Assembly: GCF_001540865.1 (NCBI RefSeq)
Contig: NC_033638.1
Location: 10,597,755-10,661,754 of the forward strand
Origin: Ananas comosus
Lineage: Eukaryota > Streptophyta > Magnoliopsida > Poales > Bromeliaceae
Length of the DNA stretch: 64,000 nt
Direction: 5' to 3'
A model generated the notes under the pieces. That model worked only from the letters and a program-made list of their open reading frames with translations, had not been told where the DNA came from and ran no database searches. The position numbers and the translations under genes were made by a program. This document shows, piece by piece, positions 56,701 to 64,000 of the stretch. Position 1 is the stretch's first letter, and the number at the start of each line of letters is the position of its first letter.

Positions 56701-59700
56701 TCATTGAATTGCTATGGACCAATTTATTTATGCTTTCCTTAGGCACTCTAGATCTCGAGGTTCAGACGATCGTTCTCCTTCTCACAGGTACAGCTTTTCC
56801 TCTCTATAATGTGTTATATTATCTCTTAAATTTTCTGGTTGTTAATTACATTCCTGACAGAGCTACTAATGTATAGTTTTTTCCCCGCAGGCAGTCACCT
56901 TTGCCAAGTAGGTCTCACAGCAGATCAATTTCCAAATCTGGGAGCTACTCAATGTACCTTTCTTTTCTTCAACTTTTGCTTTTCTTGTAACTGAAATTGA
57001 AACAGTTCAGTTGGTATCCTAGATTTGCAAAATGAGATGCATTTGTGACATAGGATTTCATTATTGATCTATACTATGGAGACTTCCTTTTAACCTTCTT
57101 CTAACAAGGAAGTTATCATACGTAATTTCTTTTTACTCGTATAGATGTAGTTTCTTTGCGTTCAAGATTTCCTTTCCCAATAATAACTAAGATCAATTCG
57201 CTTTATTATTGTCAGCTTCCATTTATGATCATGAGAAAGGACCCCCTTTTTTTCAAATAGAATGCAGATGAATTCTTGATCTATGTTTTCCAAGTGAAAG
57301 TAAGATTCAGGACATATTTTCGTAGAAAGATAACAAGATTAAAGAATCTCTTTCCAACTGGCATGAAGCGTTGCTAGAATGGAGAATAAATTGGTTCTGA
57401 CCACTTGTGCAGCTACTTACTACTTTGTTGGTGTATCAAAAGCTATCCTTGGTAGTTGCCTTCCTTCTTGAAAGATATTTTGTGACACTTTAGCGATCTT
57501 GCTTTGTGACACTTTAACTCACTTTGCAATCATCCTTTATAGTAGTTCAACTTCAACTCAAACTAGCTAACTAATTTTTCCAGGGAAGATCGTAAGTTAA
57601 GGAACAGATCTGTTTCGCCAGAATCTCGAAGGCCTTCTGTCTCTCCCAAGAGACGCTCTCGATCGCCTTTGCGACAGCCCATCCCTTTTGAAAGGCAGCA
57701 CAGATCTCCTCGACGTTCTCTCTCGCCATCTCGCAGGCGTTCACCAAGGAAAGCTCGTTCGCCTGTCAGGAGGAGATCGCCCCATCCAAGGAGGAGATCT
57801 CCTTCACTATCAAGACGTAGATCTCCGTCTCCATACCGAGATAGATCTCCTTATGGACGGCGGAGATCTCCTTCATTTCGGCGCCGCAGATCTCCTTCTC
57901 CTGCACGTAGAAGATCACCTTCTCCTGCTTTTCACAGGTCTCCAGTTCGACGTAGGCCTTTCACTCCACCTAGACGTAGGACACCATCCTCAGTACGACG
58001 CCGGTTGCCATTGCCCCCGTCAAGGTCACCTAGAGTTCGAAGGAGATCACCTGTGTCTTCGCCTAGAACTCGTGGTTCGAATCCCTATCTCTCTCCACGA
58101 CAAAGGAGGTGATGATAATGCAAACTTTAGAATTACTTACTGGTTTGTTTTATTAGTTGATGTTTCTCTTACTGTGTCATTCAGGAAAAATAATCTTATT
58201 GCAAAATTATGTATGTACTCGACAAATACATGTGATAGATTGCCTCTGAATGTTGGATATATCATTGATGCCTGTATATATGTAAAAATACTTAAAAATA
58301 CCTTAAAAATAGTGGGTGCCCCTGAAAATACAACGGTGGTTTTCTTAAATGCCCTCCAAAAAGGGCATTTTTGAGTATTTACAAATCTTTAGAGGGGTAT
58401 ATGTGGTAGTGCAAACTTCTAAACGGTATATGGAAAAAATGTGATGCATGTAGGGGTATGTTTGAAATTAGCTGGAATATTTTTATTTGATGTTTAATGC
58501 ATGTGCAGGAGTAGCAGCCCCTACAGGAGCCGTAGTCCATATCCTTATCGGAGGGCTTCAAGTAGGGAGATTGAAAGGCGCACAAATGGTGTACGCATTA
58601 GTCGTGATGAACACACCCCTAGAAGGTAAACCTTCAGGCAATCCCTTATTGTATTGTTTCCTAAGTTTTTGCAGCTTCTTCCAATGGGAAACTGGAATTT
58701 GTATTACATACACTACTCATACAATCTTTAAGGTATCGAGAAAGAAGATCACCTTCTCAGCATAGTGACGATAGAGAGATGGCAGAGCATCTTGATACAA
58801 AGCAGAAAGCTTTAGACTCCACATCACGCAGGTTGCCCATAACTTTAAGATCTCCCCAGCGTGATTTAACTGATCATAATGAGATCCATAACAGAGAGCA
58901 GAGTTTGCATCTACAGAATTCTCCAAATCATTCAGAGTCTCCCAGCCTTTCAGGAAAAGTTCCAAGTGATAACAGGTAGGCAGTAGGCTACACAAACTTG
59001 TCTAATTTCCTGATATTGGTTAATTGTGCTTGTTGGTTTTTTATACTGAGAGTCATGATAAAAACACTAGGAAACAATTGCCTTGTCATGACAGCCCGGA
59101 CACAAGTAGAGAAGAAGACAAAGCAAGTCGCGCTAGGTGATATTCTGCTCTTTTTCTCTTTGATTTTCACTTAGGTGCATGACTAATCATAGCTCGCACG
59201 TACCCCCTAAATTCAGGAAAAATGTGCATCACGTTGATACCTCAAGCAGGAAGAACAAAGATTTATTAACAGATGTGCATCAGAAGGTATCTACAAATGA
59301 CTTGGATCGAAAAGAATACTCTCCCAATCAATCAGCTGATGATTATGCTTCAGCTAACCAAACTCGTCATGCTGATTTGAAATCAATAAAGAAGATCGAC
59401 GAACAGAAAACGTAAGAATTATCTTGCTATTCTTCATTCTTTTTATGCTTATCTACTCTCTTATCTTTGTGTATTTATCTTGCTGCTTTCCTTCCCCTTC
59501 AGCTATTATATTCATATGCCTTCACATACTGATATTTAGGCATTTCTTTCCGTCTTTTCTCTTACTCTTTGAATGGAAGGAGATAGACTTATTTATGCTT
59601 TCATTAGAAAAAATATGAATACATATTCAGGAGCTCTTCTTATCTGCTGGCTAGAAAGAACCAACCTGTCACATTTTTAAGTTGAGACTAGTTGTGAAAT

Positions 59701-60793
59701 CTTTGTTTATGATGATGGCTCATGACTGGATGCTGAAAAAAATGACCAAGGGATCTTTTCTTTCTCAGATGGGGGTTGGCTGGTTGGATTTTTACTACAT
59801 TTGTTCTTTTTCTGGTGGTAAGATAGCTGAAATTTATAGGCTTCCTTATCTCCCACAATTTCATGATTTTACATCATGCATGTTGGTCTGCAATCCCTTT
59901 TGAAAAGCATGCTGACCTCATGGCCATCTGAAAATATTCAGAAAGTTGGGTGTGTGGCATTTTTGGTTCATGACCTTAATGCCATCTGAAGCAAAAAAAA
60001 AATCGTACGTGCTTATTGTGGCATCCATTTCATCACATTCAATATGCCATACCTCTAAAAGGTGTATCTATCAATTAGACGGTTGCAATTCTTATGGTCA
60101 GGCTGCCTGCCCCTCCCTCCACTGCTCCCTTGGCAGTGTAGAGTTTGTTATTTTAAGCACATTTTGTATGCACCATTATTCAATACTTTTGACAAAATTT
60201 TGCATTGCAGTGACAGGGATCGGCAGAAGAAACTTGAACATCAACCATCACAATCGTCACATGAAACAGAATTTGGTGTGGGAAGAATAAAGGGGCGAAA
60301 ATTTTATCATGACGATGTATATGAACGTGTTGAATCAGACCATGAAACAGAAACTAGAAAATCCAAGAAAAAGTTGGATGAAAGCAATGAAATAACTGTA
60401 GGTTCAGATTCCGAAGAAGCTGAAAGGGGTAAAAAGCGATGGCACAAGAAGTCCTACAAGCACAAAAGACATTTGAATGATAGCTCGGAGTCTGATTCTG
60501 AGACAGATAAGGAGACGAAGAGGAGAAGGAAGGATGAGAAAAGGTTGAGAAAGGAGGAAAAGCGTCAAAGGCGTGAAGAGCGGCATCGCAGAAAGTTAGA
60601 GCGCCGTGAGAGCAAGCAAAAAGCAAAGCCCGTGGATACTGTTACCCCACCATCTGATCTTGATGAGGACCAAGATGCTGCTCATGAATTAAGCGATGCA
60701 CGAGAGACGGAATCTGAGCAGAAAAAGCTCGAGTTTGAGCTTCGAGCTAGGGCCCTCGAGTCTCTTAGAGCAAAGAAGGCTACAAATCGCTGA
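53713..60793 (+). CDS. SRRM1/SRm160-like PWI-domain serine/arginine-rich splicing factor
   Basis: Fourteen exons (53713-53733, 53869-53958, 54163-54285, 54372-54539, 54630-54716, 54853-54950, 56743-56787, 56891-56953, 57584-58108, 58509-58625, 58733-58975, 59095-59136, 59175-59411, 60211-60793) join in frame to 813 residues. The start MSGGFFRGTSADQDTRFSNK leads into a PWI nucleic-acid-binding domain (PWI at residues 50-52; LLGFEDEVLINFIYGLLDGK; LTGFMEKNTVKFMKELW). A basic coiled-coil stretch follows, then a long RS region with RRRSPSP-type repeats, most of it in the 525-base exon 9. A charged C-terminus (RRRKDEKRLRKEEKRQRREE) ends ALESLRAKKATNR. SRRM1 is a nuclear-speckle coactivator that links SR proteins, snRNPs and the exon-junction complex. 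Intron 3 begins with GC rather than GT. Several small exons (45, 63 and 42 bases) make alternative splicing likely. Confidence 0.93.
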
Positions 60794-63700
60794 ATTTTTA
60801 ATCATTTTTGGCCCCTTTTTTCTGAAGTTTATTCATGTCTGTTTTCTAGACAGAAAGTAAACCTATTACATGGCATGGTTTTTTGATGTAATCTGTGTTT
60901 AATTTGGCAGTTAATATGGCTTAATGAGGATTTCTTGAGCTGTTCTTTTGATGCAATTTAGTTCAGATTTAGCTGGTAGGCATGCGGTAACATTTACTTC
61001 ACTGTGTAACTTTTGAAGTTATGCCTACTCGTTTAGTTTGATCTTAATGTTTACAACTTTCAACGAGTGATCTTATTGTGCTATTTTAGTATATTTGATA
61101 ATTCGTACTGGTTTCATGCTGGTTATCTGTAACTACTCACCATTTCCAGTACATGAAGTGACAAAGGAAAACATTAACCTTTTAGGCCTCCGACAATTGC
61201 TGAAAAAAGAAACTAAAGAAAGCTTGTTCTGGCAGATAGGTGGAAGTCCTGGTAAAGCTGGCAGTGTGCAGATTTCCATCATTAAAACTTAAAAAACAGG
61301 TGGAATGCTGCGCATATTGTTTTGCTTTAAGCTTCTCAGATCGTGAGATAGCGTTAAGTTGCTATTTTGTTTGAATGATTCAGGTTATGGAAGTTGTCCT
61401 CCGAGCAATTAATTGGTCAATTAGCTTGCCTGCTTTGTTGGTTTTCTTCGGAGTGAAACATGATTAATACCTTCCTGTTTTTCATTCTTGGGTTCAGGTA
61501 GTCCGCAGGTAAGTTGTGCATACAACAAACTGTTCTGATCCTATGCCTATCAGAGAATTGGTCAGGCCTTGGAAAACTGGCGATTCTGATGTTGATTCTC
61601 ATCTCTCTTCATGGTTGACTAGTCTGTTGCTTTCCGCCGTCCCTTCCGCCCCCGTTCCCCCTGAAATTGACAGAAGCTGCTTAATCTGCGGATTAGTTGT
61701 AACGAGGCCCTTGAGCATTTGTCAAATTGCTGTTGTAATTGTGGTCTAAACTGAGCATGAATGCAACCTCCCAACCAATTCAACCGTACTGATATTGAAT
61801 CTCTTAATCCATCTCCATTCTCCATGTGCATGGAGCTACCAGGGTGGTCCGTCCGGTGCAAGAAATAACTTTCTATTTTTCCTAGTCCACAGGAACTGGT
61901 CCAGGATTTTTTTTTTTTTTTTTTAAATAATAATAATTAATCTACAGAGCTCCCTCTTCTTAATTTCCAAAGTCAAAAATCCTGTAGCCTCTAGTCTAGG
62001 CAAGTGGGCGAGAGGCGTTCTCCCAAAGAAACCAAATACGCAAGCGAACGAATTCAAAGTTAAAACAAGGACACCCCTTGACAAGTACTCCATTCATTGC
62101 TGTCCCATTTGCTAAAGAAGATAAGATTGGTTGCACGGAGGTGGGGCGCACACACGTGCGGTTTATCCCCACACGCGTGGGGAAGTGAACGCCATTAACT
62201 ATCTTAATTAGGACTAACCCCCTCCCGCACGGGTATGGGTATGGGTATGGCCGTATGGGTATGGGTATGGCACCCAGCTAGCCTAAACAAACCCTTGTTT
62301 CCTTTGTTTCTCTATTTACATTTATACTTGGACTCCGACAATTGCCTCTCATTACTCCGTATATACGTAATTTAACTCATGCGACGTAGATCTATGTTTG
62401 GCCAAACTTTTTGAACAATTTTTTATATTAGAAGCAACGTACAGTTCAATCGGCAATAAATGAGATTTAGAGCTCACGTTGTGTTGTGCGACTGACTTTT
62501 AGAAGCCGAAAGAAAAAGATTGTAATAATAATAATATAACTAAGGCTTGATCAAATGTTATAAATTATATTTATTAAATAAAATTCTAATAAAATAAATC
62601 GGCGCGGCGCTTAGTACTGTCGCAGAAACTCTAGCGAAACTCCAACAAGGCTATAGCAGAACTAGGGAGGGAGATAAATGATTGATTAATCCGGGCCATG
62701 GCCACCATGGATTCCTTTGTAAATTCAACGCACGCGACGAACGGTGGGCGCAATAAATCCCGGCCATAGTACACACAAAGTTTTCTTTTTGAATTTCTGA
62801 ATATAGTAAACTAATAAGTGAGCAAGTTAGGCACGTGTTCAGACATATGATCGATGATTGTCCTACATCTGCACATGCGTGCGTACGCACGTACACGCAT
62901 ACGTACGTAAAGAAGGATTAAAGATCATACGTACGTAAAGAAGGATTAAAGATTTGATCAATTGCACGTGATGGCTCTTCGTATTATTGACTTTTTCTTG
63001 CTGCGGAGGAATCCCTCTTTGTCTATAATATATCTATATTCGCTCCTTGACCCGAATAATTATAAAATAATGCATTACTTTAGATAAATCGTACCTTACG
63101 CGTAACTGCTCCTCTGCGTTCTCCGTGAAAAGCTTGTACACTGATTTTTCAAACAAACTGCATGACCAACGTGGATATATCACCGTGCTTGTGATAAATT
63201 TAGGCACCGAAATGTGTAACATAATCGGACGAATTAATTAATTAATGGTAACTCTTCATCAACGTCTCCTATGAACAATAGTCAAACTATTGTTGGCTCA
63301 CGAGTACTTTTCTTATTTGGTTAACCCTTACCCATTATTGATTGAGACCTCTTAAAAGCTACAAACAAGGAAAGTACATGTTCATACTCAAAAAAGCTCA
63401 GCAGAAGATGAAGCCGATCGATGAGCAATTACAGCTAATTATAGTAACCACTAAAATAAAATATCGGCAAGTAGGATCTGATTAGATGGGTGAAATGAAG
63501 GAAAGGTGTGTGTGGTTTCTGCTCCTTGTCTCACCCTTGTATATATTCTCCATAGATCGTAGAGTTTACTTTCCTTAATGGGCCAAACTTTCCACACGAA
63601 AAAGGATCCATGCAAAGAGTGAACGTCTTATTTTGTTGATGTGAAAGGATGCTCTCCAAACCCTCAACCAAATTAATTAAGGTGTGGAGATGGGATCAAC

Positions 63701-64000
63701 TTGGAGAACAATTCATTGCACCTAACACTTCAATTAACACCTCTACTAAGTCATTGTGTCTCCTTACTTGTTACCCTAGCACCTGCGACTTTTTTCCACA
63801 AGAAACCACAAGCACAACCAACACTAGCTGTAAACTATAAAATTCTTTTCCAGTTACGTTTACATATGTATCCAGAAATCAAGTAAATGCATCAAACAAA
63901 AAAAGCAAAAAACAAAAAATAAAAAAAACAAAAGCTTCCCTAGCCATCAAATCGGGACAAAACAACTGATTCCGATCGATCGATCATTCACTAAAAAATG
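60794..64000. other. 3' flank of the SRRM1-like gene and AT-rich spacer
   Basis: The first few hundred bases are probably 3' untranslated. Short open frames near 61100 and 61520 resemble no known protein. Small repeats are (GGGTAT)n-like at 62230-62270 and an exact 28-bp tandem pair at 62898-62953. I recognise no gene or complete transposon up to the right edge. Confidence 0.45.
62898..62953. repeat. 28-bp exact tandem duplication (2 copies)
   Basis: The unit starting CATACGTACGTAAAGAAGGA is repeated head to tail with no mismatch (62898-62925 and 62926-62953). It contains the palindrome ACGTACGT. Confidence 0.85.

Noticed and set aside
57688..58374. 228-codon plus-strand frame in the SRRM1-like gene
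   Set aside because: It overlaps exon 9 in the wrong frame; the RS-repeat frame continues correctly into flanking exons.
1..64000. CRISPR arrays, operons, bacterial insertion sequences, prophage
   Set aside because: No regularly spaced repeats of that type; the gene structures are those of a plant nuclear genome.

Overview
This window is nuclear DNA from a flowering plant. The evidence is spliced genes with GT-AG introns, land-plant families (DVL/ROTUNDIFOLIA-like peptide, FHY1-like, SDIR1-type RING ligase, RDUF/DUF1117, PLS-class PPR proteins, Rubisco activase), and AT-rich intergenic DNA full of small transposons. Two single-exon or nearly single-exon genes (the PCS1-like protease and the RDUF ligase) are very GC-rich while their neighbours are not. 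That bimodal composition suggests a monocot. I cannot name the species from the sequence alone.

Layout. 1-1475: 5'-truncated LINE on the minus strand, running off the left edge. 2.0-4.7 kb: a DVL/RTFL small-peptide gene (+) flanked by fold-back MITEs sitting in TA microsatellites. 4.7-7.9 kb: AT-rich spacer with a SINE. 7.9-9.8 kb: FHY1/FHL-like phytochrome A signalling gene (-, 3 exons) with a degenerate coding fragment inside intron 1. 11.4-14.3 kb: SDIR1-type RING-H2 ligase (-, 8 exons). 16.4-17.6 kb: PCS1-like aspartic protease (-). 17.6-26.4 kb: gene-poor, with an (A/T)-rich heptamer satellite and a MITE-like element. 26.5-27.7 kb: RDUF-type RING-H2 ligase (-). 28.8-29.5 kb: TIR element with a nested insertion. 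33.3-34.0 kb: small plastid membrane protein (-, 2 exons). 35.0-39.6 kb: two divergent PLS-class PPR genes whose shared promoter is filled by a MITE cluster. 40.5-43.1 kb: Rubisco activase (-, 6 exons). 45.6-46.0 kb: small conserved plant protein (+). 46.9-52.7 kb: TFIIA large subunit (-, 11 exons). 53.7-60.8 kb: SRRM1-like PWI/RS splicing factor (+, 14 exons). 60.8-64.0 kb: no recognisable gene.

The genes share no pathway and there is no operon-like logic. Loose themes are light and photosynthesis (FHY1-like, Rubisco activase, plastid membrane protein), ABA or drought ubiquitin ligases (SDIR1, RDUF), organellar RNA processing (two PPRs), and nuclear gene expression (TFIIA, SRRM1-like). Exon coordinates given below were built by hand from splice-site consensus, reading-frame continuity and remembered family sequence, so individual junctions remain predictions.

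I found no previously undescribed biological system. The points most worth a second look are the family of TA-microsatellite-embedded fold-back MITEs (at least five copies, several forming the PPR intergenic promoter), a GC-AG intron inside the PWI domain of the SRRM1-like gene, the PCS1-like gene with no in-frame ATG or signal peptide, a captured coding fragment inside the FHY1-like intron, and a probable assembly-join duplication around the N at 10006.
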